A stretch of 64,000 nt of DNA from Eudorina sp. 2006-703-Eu-15 (GCA_003117195.1 BDSI01000031.1:967501-1031500), one strand, 5' to 3'. Counted from the first letter of the stretch, positions 45,901 to 58,130 are shown. A program made the numbers and translations. Notes: generated by a model not told the origin, from the letters alone.

Positions 45901-47356
45901 ATGCCCCCCTTCCCCCTTCCCGCCTCCCTGATGTCCATCTCCTTGCGGGCTGCCGCTGCGAAGGTCTCCATCGGCCGCCGCGCCGCCCCGGCCGCCGCCG
46001 ACCGCCACCGCGTTCGCGACGCCGGCCGCTGCGGCCCTCGCGGCCGGCGGCGCGCCTGCTGGCGGCGGTGGCGGCGGCGGCGGCGGCGGCTTGCTGGGTT
46101 TCACTGACAACGCCTTCGGGGACCCCCTGGGCGCACCGCCCACCACCACGACCTCGGCCCCGGCGGGCACCGCCACGGCATCGACCAGCAGCACCTCATC
46201 CTTCGATCCCTTCGGGTCCTTCATCTCCGCACCCGCACCGGGGCCCGCGGCGCCTGCAGGCCCCGCGGCGGCGCCGCAAAACACGGCGGCATGGCCCGCC
46301 GGCCCGCCGGACTCGTTCCGCTTCGCCGACCCGCGCACCCCTCAGCACAGTCCGAAGCCGTCGCCGCCGCTGCAGCCCCACACGCCGAGCACGGGCGGCG
46401 CGACGCCGCCGGCGTCGGCGACTCCGGGAGCGGCGGGCACAAGCGGCCGGGCCAGCGGCGGCGGCGCCGCCGGGCTGCTCCCGCCGCCGCCGCCGTCCCC
46501 GCCTGGTCCGCAGCGCACTTCCACACCGACGTCAGCGGCGCCGCGGCCGACGACCTCGAGTACTGGCACGGGCTTCAATGACGATGCGGACTGGGGGGCC
46601 TTCGCTGGGGCGCCGGCGGCGGCGGCCACAGCGACGGCGCCAGCAGCTTTCTCCGCCGGCCAGACGTCACCGGCGCCCTTGACCTCCGCGTCTTCACCAC
46701 GGCAACCACAGGCCGCCCACAGCGCCGGCCAAGGGGCAGGGTCACAGCGTCCCAGCAGTGGCGGCGGCGCCGCTGGGCCGTCATCGTCGCCGCCGCCGCA
46801 GCAGCAGCAGAAGCCGCCGCCGCCGCCGCCGCCGCAGCAGCAGCAGCCGCGCGCCGAGCTGCCAAGCGACTTGTTTTCGGAGCCTGCGCCCGCGCCCTTG
46901 GCCTTGGGCGCAGGCGGCGCGGGTTTCCGGCCGCTTGGCGTGCCGCCACTGGTGTCAGGGGGTGTGCTGGTGCCGCCGGGGGCGCCGCCGGGCGCCCTGG
47001 CGTTTCCCCATCCTGCAGCAGCTGCGCCGCCGTTTGGGTTCGCGGCGCCGCCGGGGATGGCGGTTCCGGGGGCCATGTTGGCAGTGTCAGGGGTGCTTGG
47101 AGGCATGCCGCCACGCATAGGCGTGGCGCCGCAGGTGCCGTTGGGAGCATATGCGTACCAGTCGGGGCTGTCGGGGCCCCAGGCGGGGATGGTGCCGGGG
47201 ATGATGGCGCCGCCGGGGGCCGCGCCGGGCGCGTTCAGTTTCGGGCAGATGGGCGCGGCGCTACCGCAGCCGACTGCGCCGCAGTTGGCGCAGCCGTCTG
47301 GCTACATGCCACAGCACGTGTCGCGAGGTGGCGCTGGCGGTAATCCGTTTGCGTAA
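42978..47356 (+). CDS. ArfGAP-domain protein of the AGFG/AGD14 type
   Basis: Exons 42978-43114, 43187-43274, 43532-43609, 44183-44254, 44634-44717, 45597-45727 and 45964-47356 give 660 residues in frame. ArfGAP proteins stimulate GTP hydrolysis by Arf GTPases during vesicle budding. The zinc finger is C19-x2-C22-x16-C39-x2-C42, followed by His46-Arg47, the usual catalytic arginine region. MSVTMSNFTAEQISAL followed by GGN matches the AGFG/AGD14 pattern (SISMTTFT...GN) better than the classic HISFVRS pattern. The tail is Gly/Ala/Pro-rich with endocytic-adaptor-type motifs: FDPFGSF (about residue 277), DADWGAF, DLFSEP and a C-terminal NPFA. These suggest binding to clathrin adaptors or EH domains. 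The acceptor of the last exon is AAG rather than CAG. Start at 42978; an in-frame ATG at 42903 is possible but would add 25 unrelated residues. Confidence 0.88.
44735..44826 (+). repeat. G-rich tandem array in ArfGAP intron 5
   Basis: Seven or eight copies of a roughly 12-base unit GGGGGGAGGGCA with small length changes. The same intron ends in C-rich CCCCTGCC repeats (about 45560-45596) that are broadly complementary. Confidence 0.85.
45419..45455 (+). repeat. Interstitial telomere-like repeat (TTTAGGG/TTCAGGG)
   Basis: CAGGGTTTAGGGTTCAGGG then TCCAGGGTTTAGGGTTCGG: two exact plant-type TTTAGGG heptamers with diverged neighbours, within ArfGAP intron 5. It is too short and diverged to be a chromosome end. 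Confidence 0.75.
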
Positions 47357-47646
47357 CGGGGAAGGCAGAAGGCGGGTGGCGAAGGGCGTGTGGAATTTGT
47401 GCGGTTGGTGGATAACGGTTGTGGGGTTTGCAGATTCGAAAACGGACTGAGAAACGGATGATGCATGAATTAATTAATTTATTATTTCCTGGTATTGACT
47501 TGTTCTCGGCAGCAATCGTTCGTGCAAGTTGGGCAGAGCTTCCGTGTGGCCGTATCATGTCACAATTCCGGTTGTAGTCAACTTGCCGACACTAAGGTCC
47601 GTGCAAATTGACTTATTGTTACTTGCATCAACAAAGGACAGCGACC
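47357..47646. promoter_or_regulatory. Short tandem intergenic region (ArfGAP to FAM114-like)
   Basis: Only 290 bp separate the ArfGAP stop from the next ATG on the same strand. The sequence is AT-richer, with an ATTAATTAATTTATTATTT stretch at about 47468-47487 that could mark the 3' end of the first gene. The promoter of the second gene must be compact or overlap the upstream 3' untranslated region. Confidence 0.45.
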
Positions 47647-50600
47647 ATGCCAAATGGCAAGCCAGAAATTGACGAGGACCTGGAGGACGACGACCCTTTC
47701 AAAGATATCGAGCTCGCGGAGGATGCTCCCGAGCCCACTCAGGAGGAGATGGAAGAATGGGCGACATTAGATACGCCAGATGGGGATGTCAGCCCAACGC
47801 TGGGGGCCAGGAGTGAAAGCCCGACGGAGCCTGTTGCATCTTTGGCGGTTGCTCCGGCATCTGAGGCGCACAAGGATGACATGGAAAAGAACACAGATAA
47901 CACCGTTAAGGAAGTGAAGAAGGAGCAGGCAGCAGACAGACCAAAAGATAAATCCCCTGCAAGCGTTGCGGTGCCGGAGGGCGCAGCTGAGGCACTTCCT
48001 GCGCATGCTGAGCCACGGGCGAAATTGGAGGAAATCCCGGTCCCTCCCATCCCCCTGAAGGTGGTCCAGCCCACACCACAGCTGTCGGAAATTACGCCTG
48101 CGGCTTCACCAGTTCCTCCTCAACGCACTGACCAGGACCAAGTGCGCGCACCAGCTAGTTCAACGTTTGCTGACGACGAAGACGACGGCGATGAGGATGT
48201 GGCCGAGCGGAGCGAGCTCCTGCAACAGCGTTCATCCCAACGGTCGAGCGGCGGGGGCGGCTGGGGCGCCGGATGGGGCGCCGGATGGGGCCTGGGCGCG
48301 CTGGGTGGGAAGCTGCGAGAAGTCGCGGCTGGCGCAGTCCGCGACGTGAAGGACCTGACGGAGACCTTCCAGGCCGCGCTGGCGGACGTGACTGGCGCCG
48401 AGGACGAGGTCGAGCAGGCGCGTCGCATCAGCGCCATGGACCGCGCCGCAGAGGCCGGGGCGGAGGCCGCGGCTGGCGGGGTCCCGAAGGTCGATGAGGA
48501 CGACGGCGGCGGCGCGGGTCCGTCTGCACCCACGGACGCCCCTCGCCAAGCGGCGGAGCCGGCGCGTGAGAGCGGTGGTGGTGGTGGCGGTGGTGGTGCG
48601 GCCGCGGCTGCGGGCCGTGCCGTGTCGCGCGGTGCCCGCGGAGGCTCCGTGGGCGGCGACGCCGAGTCGTCGGGTGCCCCCGCCGACCCCGCGCTGGAGG
48701 TGGGGCTGCAGGTGAGGTCGAGTGCGGAGGGTGGGTCAGGCCGAGGACGCAGGACCCCCCCTGACCCTACCCTGTCTGGAACCCCCCGGGGGGAGGAGGG
48801 GGTTTGGTCCTGAGGGAAGGAGCCTTTCGCCGAGGGACGTGCGCGGACGGGCCCCCAGTGCCGCAGCTCCAGTCCCGTACGCTTGAAACGGTTCGACCAT
48901 CAGCTGCGTGTGGTGGTCTGGGTGCTGGAGGTGGCCGGCAAATCCAACCGGAGGATCCTCGGCATCACGCAGTGCAGTGCGGGGCGGCGCTGCACAGAGC
49001 GGTGCGGTTCAATGCCTAACACTTGGGGAACACTTTTGGGGAAATCGAAGGTAAGCGGCGCAGGGGGGCAAGCGCGCGCAACACGCCCGCTGCAGTCTTG
49101 CCAGAACAGTCAGGACGGAAAATCCAGATGGCAGATGAACCACAGCCGTAGTACCACATCCGCGGGTATGGGTTCCACCGCGGGACTGTGCTGCGCGCAC
49201 CTCACATGGGCCCCCGTCCCCGCCCCTACTCGAACTCGTTGCAGTAAGCGTCTCCTCCTCCTCCGCCGCCCCGCCACCTCTCGCCCCTCGTCTTCAGTCC
49301 GCCGCGACGTGCCCCGTGCATCGCCTCGTTCCCGTCCAAACCCACCTCCAAACCCACCTTCCCCCCGGGCAGGCCATCGATGCGCAGGTGGAGCAGCTGG
49401 CCACCGGTGCCGCCCGCGCCCTCCACAGCCTGTGGGGCGGCCTCAGCAGTGTGGCCAAGGTGGTGGCGGCGGAGGTGGCGGCCAGCGTGGCGGACGTGCA
49501 GAGCAGCGAGGCGGTGCGCGGCGTCGCGCAGATCGGCACCAAGCTGGCCCACACGGCGGAGCGGGGCCTGGAGGTGCGGCCTGGACGTAGGGGCAGGGGG
49601 GTTAGGGGTAGGGACCCTGGGTGAAGGAAGGGCGGAGAACTCGTTAAGATAATGAAACCCCACGGGGTTAAGGGGGAAGGGAGCGCTTCTTCGTGGTGCA
49701 GGACCGAGGGACTGCCAGGTCGTAATGGAGGCTGGCTCGGGTGGGGTCGGGGAGGCGGGTTGGGTCGGGGAGGAGAAGGATGAAGCGGCCGGGCGGGGAG
49801 GTGGGTGCGGGGAGGTGGGTGCGGGGAGGGCGGGGTCGGGTGCGCCCAACTACGTTGCTGGCTGAGAAGGGGCAGGCGCCTCCTCACGCCCGAGGACCGG
49901 GTGGTGGAGTGGAAGGAAAGGGCGGCTGGCATGCGACGGGTGGGCGGGGCGAGGTGGGTGGGGCGCAGCAGCCACACGGGCTGATAGGGGAGGTGGAGCA
50001 GCCGCCTCCTGTCGCGGCGTTGTCCTTTGCGTTTCGCTGGTTGGAGCTGGGAGGGGGCGGGGGGCGGCTGGCGGCCGTTCGCGGTGCTGTGTCACCACGC
50101 ATCAGCTCACCACGCATCAGCTCACCACGCATCAGCTCATCAGCCATCGGGGGGAGAGGGCGCTGGGGACCCTGGTGGGCGGAGGGACAGCGGCGCTCTG
50201 AGGCTGTCTGGGAGCCCACCCCGGCATCGCGTGTGGACCCGCCCCGGCGAACAACCGCCCGAGGTGGAAGAGGCGCTGCTGCTGCTACGTGGGCAGCCCG
50301 GGGCGGGGACCGGGGGAGGACGTCCAGGGCCGACAGCTGCGTGTGCCCCTGGCGCCCGGCTGCACCGAACCCCTTCCCGCCCCTCCGGTGTGCCGCGAAC
50401 CCTCGGTACCGTCCGCGCCTACTGTACTGAGGCGCTGCTTGCTGTCAGTGAAACCTTCCTCCCCCCTGCCCTGGGGGGAAGTCTACCAATTTCCTATATG
50501 TCTGCCAATTTCCTATACCCCCCTGCCCGGGTCCCGTCTGCGACCTCAGACGGTCGGGCGGACCGCGATGGTGCTGCTGGAGGAGGTGGCGGGCGTGGGC

Positions 50601-53276
50601 GCGGCCCAGGCCGGCAGGCGGCGGATCTGGGGCGAGGAGGCGGACGCGCGCGCCGCGGACATGGGCCGCGAGCCGTCGTCGTTCCAGGTCGGTGCCTTTG
50701 GCATGTAGGGGGGCCGGGATCGGGGTCGACAACATGCGGCACGGTGGGATTTCCTGAGGGGGGGATGCCCTCGCGCACCTGACCCGCGTGATGCCCTCGC
50801 CGGACCCGACCTGACCCCAGGACTTCTTCTACATCTACGGCGGCGAGCAGCTGGCGGAGGAGGTGAACAACCTCTCCAACGAGTGCTCGCACCTGTGCAA
50901 CAAGTCGAGGTCCAAGCTGGAAGGTGCGTCGGAGGCGGCGGGCTAGGGAGCGAGCGGGCTGCAGCGGGCCAAAATTATGCGGCCGAAACTGAGCCAGGTC
51001 CAGGTCCAGGTCCAGGTGAACTGAAGGCTGAGGCGGTCTCCGGTGGGCCGAGGTGGTTTGCGCAGGCTTCTCGACACTGACAGGAACTGCTGGGTGCTTG
51101 TGAAGCAAGTCAAGCCCAGATGGGTGGGTGGGCGGCCTGTTCGGTTTATTGGGGTCGACAGCCGCGAAAGCGTGCATCGGTTTGGCAAGCCACACGTCCG
51201 TTATGCTGCACGATACAGGTGCTGCGCGCGCAAACGCACCGCTTTTTCTTCCTATACCGGTACGCCCATACTGCCCCTCTCTTCCCCTCTTGCTGCCCCA
51301 GGCGAGCAGCAAAAGGCCCTGGATGATGCCCTGGCCCGCCTTGGGCCGTACTTCAACGACCCGTGGGTCGGTCAGAAGTCGGCGGAGGCCGGCGCGGAGG
51401 GCGCCTCCGCCGGCGCGCTGCCGGACCTGGACGTCATCAGCAAGGAGGCGGCGGACCGGCTGGGGCAGATGTACGACCCGATCGGGTACCTGTGCCAGGA
51501 CAGCCTGTCGCGGTCGGAGGCCTTCCTGCACCAGCTGCTGGAGGCGATGGAGGCGGCGCGCACGGCGCCGCCGGCCAAGAGCACCAGGTGGGGGCGGGGA
51601 GCGAGTCTGGGTGTGTAGTGTAGTCCGCCGTACAGCCGACGGTAACGAGCGCAGGACGCTCCCCCCTCCCTCAAAGAGTGCGACACCTCTGCATTTGTGG
51701 TGTCGAGTCTGTTGACGTGGCCGGGCGGTGGCGAGCTGGCAGGGCGTGCTCATCACCTGTGTGATGGGGGAAGGACATACACCGCCCCATATTGCATGAC
51801 AAGACAAGTAGGACACACGGTGCGCGAAGTGAACTTGGGAGATCCAGTTCCGGCGGGGGTTAGGAGGTGGACATGAATGGGGGGAAAGGTTTCCAGCTGT
51901 GGGTAAACCTCCTGATCGCGCCCGATTACCCGGGGCCCGATCAGCGGCTTGGGACGCCGGTCTTTGGTCCCCCCCCCCACCGGCCGCCTGCATCTGCACC
52001 GGCCGTTGACTGTCACTGGCTGACGGTGCAGCAGGGAGCAGCCGGAGGTCGAGGACGAGGAGGGTGAGGTCGAGGAGGAGGACGAGGAGGCGGCGCTGCA
52101 GCGGCGGCGCGCCGAGCCGCGGGTGCTTCTGGAGAGCTTCCGGGTGCACTTCACCAAGCGCCTGGCGGAGGTGACGACGGCGCAGCTGCAGCTGCTGCTC
52201 AACCTGGGGGCCAGCCTCGCGGCGCCTGCGAGGACGGGCAGGTGCGAGGGCGGCGGGTTGGGGAGGGTGTGCGTGGTCGGTGATGACGCGGTTCAGAGCC
52301 CATGCATGGGTGGGAGAGGTCCGGGGCCAGGGCCGGGGCCGGTCGTCAGGGACAGGAGGCCCGGCCGGGGTTCCCAGACAGAAGGACGCAGACCCGCATG
52401 CTCGAAACCGAGGGGAGGGAATAGCCGTGACCTTGCACCGGAAGGGAGGGTGACCCCAAGGTTGCGGGCCGGGAGAGGAGCTACGGGGGGGGGGCGTGTT
52501 GCATCCCTGGCGGTTGCACCGACGTGCGGGGTGCCCCTCACCCGTGAATCGCAAATATCCGGTAACGTGCGGAGGGAAAGAGGGGTCAGGCCAGCGACAG
52601 GACAGGCCCAAGGCTGCGCACAATGTCGGCATTGCCCCCCGTCATGCCCCTCTCCGCTTCCCCCCCCCCGATCGCTGTCCCGCACAGGCCCGCTGTGGAT
52701 GGCATCTCCTGGCCGGACAGCAGCGAGCAGCAGGCGGCGTTGCTGGCGGGTGAGGCGCGGCGCATGGTGGCCGACCTGGACGCCATCACGGAGGCCTACA
52801 GAGCCACCATCAACGCGCTCCGAGCGCCGGCAGCGGCGGCCTCCGGCCCGTCTGAGGCGCCGGCGGTCAGCCCGGCAGAGGTGGAGGCGGGGGCCCAGGC
52901 GGAGGCGGGGGCGGGGGCGGAACAAGAGCCGGGGGCGGCTGAGGCCGCTGCAGCGTCTGCGGTGCCGACGAGTGTGGACGGCAAGGTGCTGGATGAGATG
53001 ACGGCGGCGCTGGCGGGCAACTCCGAATCGGCCGCAGCGACGATCAAGTCGGGCTACAAGGGGCTGCTGTACGCGGTGCTGCTCCGGAGCCTGGTGACCC
53101 AGATCGCGCAGCAGCGGGAGGACGAGGAGGACCAGGAGGGCAAGGAGGAGGAGGAAAAGGAGGAGGGCAAGGAGGCGGAGGAGGAGGAAGAGGAGGAGGG
53201 CAAGGAGGAGGAGGAGGGCAAGGAGGGGGCGGCGGACGAGCATGTGGCCGCGGAGGCGACACGCGCTGCGCAGTAG
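47647..53276 (+). CDS. FAM114-like (DUF719-type) protein, probable membrane-traffic factor
   Basis: Exons 47647-48711, 49373-49573, 50550-50687, 50821-50923, 51302-51587, 52035-52241 and 52688-53276 join in frame to 862 residues. The acidic N-terminus (DEDLEDDDPFKDIEL) is disordered. At about residues 205-235 a Trp-Gly repeat (GWGAGWGAGWG) leads into an amphipathic stretch, as in animal FAM114A proteins (WGGWGSWGKSLLSS...). A helical body follows; its YGGEQLAEEVNNLSNECSH resembles the FAM114 LSHLEALEILSNESE block. The C-terminus ends in a highly charged Glu/Lys run. FAM114 proteins are known as Rab2-linked Golgi proteins in animals; a similar role here is inference. The family assignment rests on two motif resemblances and domain order, so it is moderate. 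ATG 47647 is preferred over 47608 because of its acidic start and ACC context. Confidence 0.6.
50093..50137. repeat. 15-bp minisatellite in FAM114-like intron 2
   Basis: Three perfect copies of CACCACGCATCAGCT followed by a partial one (CATCAGCCATC). Confidence 0.95.
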
Positions 53277-54796
53277 GCCCGGTGTCGTCGTGGAGGTTCG
53301 CGTCGGCTAATGAGAGGCTATAGTGACGCGTGCTGTTGAGGGTGCAGGTTTGACGGGTCGGGATGGTGGATGGCAATAGTGTAGTGGAGTGGGAAGATCG
53401 GTAATACGTCGTTTTATATTAGATTTGGCAGATTTGAGGTTCAGCGCATGTCGCCCCTGCGGATATTGCATCTGTTCCACCGCAGCATTTTGCTGCTCCT
53501 GTAATTAATCTGATTGCGGCATAATGACTGGGGGACGCGAGGGGTGTGGCTGTGTTGCAGAACCCCAATCCATCCGATAGCGTGTATGCAGAGCAGCTTG
53601 AGTGTAATGTTGTCTACTGTGCTGCGTCGTTGTTGTGGACTTGCTGTGCTCCGACGGCTGTAACACTTAAGGACATGTCGTCGTTGGTCGCAACGGATAG
53701 CCACCGCTTCATTTGGAAAAGCTCAGGACCAACACAGTCAGGGACACCACCGCTTCAGCGGCTCCAAAGCTAAAAACGAATGCTTGAAGGAGCCGGATCC
53801 CCCGTCCTTCACGCTGTTGCCCAAAAGCCGATTCATCGCCCATTCACACATGGGACCGACCACAAGGGGATTCACCCCCGGCCAGTATGGCCTGCTCTTG
53901 ACATGCAAGGAAAGACTCCCCGTGTACCGCATGGCGGATTGGGGGTGAGCGTCACGTCGCCGTCTCACAACAGCCACTCCCGTTCTCTAAGGGCCTCTGC
54001 AACTGAGCAGCGCTTCCCCGAGTCGGGCAACTCGCAGCTCCGCCGTCGCACCCCGCAGGAAGCGTTGCGGGCGCTGCATTGCACTCTGCTCTGCCTCTCC
54101 TCGACTCACAACACATCCGTGCAGCACCACCACGTGCAGCACTGCATTCAATGACGTCCCGGACTCCCACCCTGGACCATTTCACACACACATGTGGACT
54201 GCACCCACATGTACGTACATCACACCGTTGTAGACGTGCGCCTGGCCGCGGGGGCGGGGTGGGTGGGCCAGTGCAGGTGGTGCGTGGACCAACTGGGCTT
54301 GCTCCTTGCAGGACACCGCATGTGGACTCCCAACTCGCTAACCCGGTTGGGCCGGGGCTCGAGTCCCGACACGTGCAGGGGTGGGGCAAAGCCCACCCGC
54401 CATCCATCCACCCGTCGCTGGATATCCGCCGAAGATCGGTAGAGCTACCCTCGCGATTGTAGGCCCCTGCGCCTACTGGCAAACTTCATTCCCGATCTAC
54501 AACTCGCGAACTGAGACACATCCTGCGCGACGCCTGGGCGCCTACTAAAGTGGTCCTACGTCTCCGGGCCGCCGCCGCCACACCACAACAGCGCAACGGA
54601 CTGCAGTAGCGCTGTCGACGGCAGGGCTGGCCCCGTCTCTGTCAGTATCTGCCGACCCGCAGGTCCTGTTGCGAAACCCCAAACACACACTCGCACACGA
54701 TGCATGGGGAGGTGCGGCGCTGGTGCCGCTCAACAACCCCAAGCCCCTCCGCACACACGCACCCACACGCACTGGCCCTGCAGCAGCAGGACGGCA
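53277..54796. other. Convergent 3' spacer between the FAM114-like and WNK genes
   Basis: The two genes converge here, so both 3' untranslated regions lie within these 1.5 kb. A CTGTAATTAATC near 53500 contains TGTAA, the polyadenylation signal known from Chlamydomonas, about 225 bp beyond the plus-strand stop. This may be chance. No gene, RNA or repeat array is recognised. Confidence 0.45.
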
Positions 54797-56108
54797 CTAG
54801 TCGTTCGCGTCGTTCCCCAGCTCCCTCGCCAGGTACTCCTTCAGGGCCGCTGCGCAGATCTCCGTGTCCGTGGGACTCAGGTTGAACTGCTGCGAGAGCT
54901 CGCCGGCCAGGCTGTCGGCTGTGTCCATCTCCGGGTCGAAGACGAACTCAATGTCGCGCTTGAGCTGGCTCTCCTCACCCGGCTTGGTTACACCCAGCAT
55001 CGTTAGCTGAAAGTGCAGCTTCCCGTCAACGCTCTTTGCGCTAAACACGAACTCGTAGTCCTCGCCCTTGAGACGGCCGACCGCGATAGTGCCACCCGCG
55101 TCTCCCCCGACCTCGGGCGGCTCCACGCGCGGCCTATCCTCCTCCGACTCTTTGCCCTGTTCGCCCTGCACCGGCAGCTCCTTCGGCGGCTCCTTCCGCA
55201 CAGCGAAGAACGGGTCCGCGAGCAGCTGCTCGGCTGTCGGTCGCTGATCCGAAGGCCCCAAGCACTTCCCGATGAAAGCGCGAGCATCCTCGTCCGGCAC
55301 CTCCTGCAGCAGCTGCGGCCACTCCGTGCAGTGCTGCGGGTCCAGCTGCTTCAGAGTGATTAGTTCCAGCATGCACAGCCCGAACGCGAACACGTCCACG
55401 GAGGTGTCAAATGCGCCCTTGTGGCCCTCGTGCTCCTCCCAGCGATATGGCAACAAGGTTGCCAAGCCGAGGTCGCCGATCTTAATTTCGCCGCTGTGGC
55501 CGTTCACGTAAATCTTATCGCAACGCAAGTCCCCGTGCGTGACAGAGGGACTCATGTTGTGGAGATACTGCAGGCCACGTAAGATCTGCTTAGCCATGCG
55601 CTTGACAGCCTTCAAGTCCAGGTGCTTGTGCATGTTGCGATACTGGCGCAGGTTGCCGGAAGTAAACAACTCCGTAATGAGATTGATACAGCCGTGCTCC
55701 TCGTCCTCCCAGCAACGGAAACACTTGATGATGTTGGGGTGGTCCAGCTCCAAACCCGTCATCATGTCCTTGGCAACGCTGTGCAGCTGCTCCTCGCTCA
55801 AGTGGTTCGAATCCTTGCTGACCTTGCTCCATGCCACATCTATCCCAATTTGGCTGCAAGGGCAGAGCAGAAACCAAGACAAGTTGATACAATGTCGGGG
55901 ATAATGCCACCGGCGGCAAAGGACTGCAGTCCCGGCCGCTTCCCCAGCGTTTCGCTGACCTGTTGAACGCCTTAAAGACGGTCTTGAACCGCCCCTTGCC
56001 CACAGGCTCCTTATAGCGGCAGTAGCTGCCTTCAGGGTCCACTTCCGCTATCTCATCGTCACCGTCGCCAGCGTTGTGTTGCCCGCTCGACGGGCCCGAG
56101 TCATCCAT
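54797..56108 (-). CDS. WNK-family kinase with degraded catalytic and activation segments (probable pseudokinase)
   Basis: Two exons, 55960-56108 and 54797-55853, give 401 residues. WNK hallmarks are clear: the glycine loop carries the displaced lysine (GKGRFKTVFKAF, K42), and the usual beta3 lysine is absent (DVAWSKV). INLITELFTSGNLRQYR, LRGLQYLH and a DLG (177-179) also fit WNK. The catalytic loop reads HGDLRCDK (156-163): the aspartate D158 is kept, but Lys is Arg and the Mg-binding Asn is Lys. The activation segment is about 10 residues short and has no GTPEFMAPE and no WNK activation serine. A C-terminal PF2-like domain (about 306-396, with DIEFVFDPEMDTADSLAGEL) follows; in WNKs this domain binds RFxV partners. 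Catalysis is doubtful, so a scaffold or regulatory role, as in NRBP relatives, is inferred. Start is the first ATG before the acidic N-terminus. Confidence 0.88.
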
Positions 56109-58130
56109 GCTGGCTGTACTTTCTGCCGCTGCAGCTAAGCCGCAGAGACACGGCTACCACCAGGAACGAGTTAAGGTGAAAAGCCTCCGAACTCCCGCTT
56201 CCGCGGCTGCACCTGGCTTTTTCATCGCTGGTGCCTAATGAGCTTCATCTTTTTGTGAGCGACTTCCGAGACCGACTGCTAATTAGCTACGCCGCCTCCC
56301 ACCAAAGGGAGTGCGGGCAAAAGAGCGCCCACAGGCAACGATGCAGGTAACAAAATATCCAGTGCCCTTGATTGTAAAAGATTTACATCAGAACGCGATC
56401 GTGACCGTGTAGAGCACGAGCGAACTTTTCCTTCAGAGACCATGCCGTACGACCCACAACGGTCCATTGACGAAAAGTCGATCTGCTTACGAAGCTCTGA
56501 AACAACCAAAGCAAAGTTTACTGGAGCAACGTCTAGCCATTCAGGAACCTACCTCTCAATCGGTCTAAAGTTATTACTGTTTCAGCACAGCTCTTTGCCC
56601 AGCCCGCTTCAGGTGATGTGGACAGTAAACAACCCGAAACCTTAACAATTTACCATTGTAGCAGGCTCGAGACCCATGATCCAGAGGTGTGTCGGTTCCT
56701 GGTGGCGCCGCCGCGAACCCCTGGGTCACCAAGCAGCGGGGCTTGCCACAAGTGGCAAAACATTTCTACACCTCACCGTTCTTGGATACGCTTTTCCCTA
56801 GTACAGCGGGGATCCTGTGCGGCGCAAAGCCACCTGCCTTTACGTACCCGGCTGTTGGTTTCCCTGTGAAGACGTACCGCGCTGGACCATAAGCACACCT
56901 TCCCCTCGTCCCAACCGGGGCTAGTAACGCGCAGCTCGCCGCTTTCAATCCCGGCACCCAATGGTCCCCGTACAACCGGGCCACTGGTGAGATCAGTGAG
57001 ATGGTTGAGAAAAAGTTCTGATACCGTTGGGCGTCTCGTCAGTTGGCAGCACGGCACTGTGCACCTGTGTACGACAAACCCGCTGGTGTGCACGGCAAAT
57101 CCTGAAAATCTCAGCCAATACAAAACGCTTGGCCGGGCGCGCGTCCCCTGCCTTCCCGCGTGTGCTGTGGATTAGGCTTACCCCGGAGGATCCAGGGGAT
57201 GCGGCTGCGATCCGCTCCGTCCGTATCCCCATCGCTATCCCGGCAGCGAGCCCACTGTGAATGAATGAGGTCCACCAGCTCGCAATGTCCCTCTCCCTCC
57301 CCGCGCCGGACCGCGGTTCTCACGGCGAACAAACATCCAGAGCAGATCACCCGCACACCCGCCCAGCCCCTCGCACGCAGTCCCTGACGCACTTGGCAGC
57401 ATTGCTCCCCCGTCTGCCTCTACATGTCCATCCAGCTCTCCCCTCTGACCGGGCCTAGCGCCCAACAGCGACTGCTCTGACAGGGCGCCCCCACGGATCG
57501 GACGCGACTGCCTGTCAAGAAGCCAGCCAGCTAGCTTGCCTAACAGCCTTTCCTGTCTGTCTGTCTGTCCGTCGGCAGATGGGGTCGCTGAGAGCGCGTC
57601 CACCCCTCCTGCGGGTGTGTGTGGAGGGGCCACGTGCCCCGCGGGCGCCCCCCCACTGCGAAGGGCTAGGCGCCCTAGCCCCCCCCCGCCTCCTCAACTA
57701 GCCGGGCCAATGAATGGAAGCCAGCTCCACACCGACACCCGGCATCGGTGCAAAGACACCCTACTTCCGTACAGGGGGTGCCGTACATGAACGCACAAGA
57801 GGCTAGAATGAAAGAAGCAAGAAAATCCCAGGTTGCCCCCCCTGGCAGTGCCGCCGTACAGCAGTGCGGCCCTCCAAGCCTGAAGGGACGAGACCCTTCA
57901 CTTAGGCTTAGGCTTAGGGAACCTGATGGGGGCCAGTCCGGAGAGTCCTCGACCTCTGCTCCCTCTCCCCCCCACGGTGCGCCACCTCACACCCCCAACC
58001 CCGACGCCACGCGGGTCCCACGCCCGGCCCAAGGCAGCCCCCCCTCCCGACCCTCCTGGCCCGGGGAAGGGTATCGCCTGTAGGGCCCTCTCCTCGGGGC
58101 CCACGTCGCCCCGTCTGGCCCCGCACCCCT

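Noticed and set aside
45520..46338. 272-codon minus-strand frame
   Set aside because: Antisense to ArfGAP exons 6-7 and intron 6, without domain.
50494..52632. 712-codon open frame on the minus strand
   Set aside because: It is antisense to three exons and the introns of the FAM114-like gene, shows Arg/Leu/Pro-rich shadow composition and has no domain.
52293..53243. 316-codon minus-strand frame rich in Leu
   Set aside because: Shadow of the Glu/Lys-rich C-terminus of the FAM114-like protein (GAG/AAG codons read as CTC/CTT).
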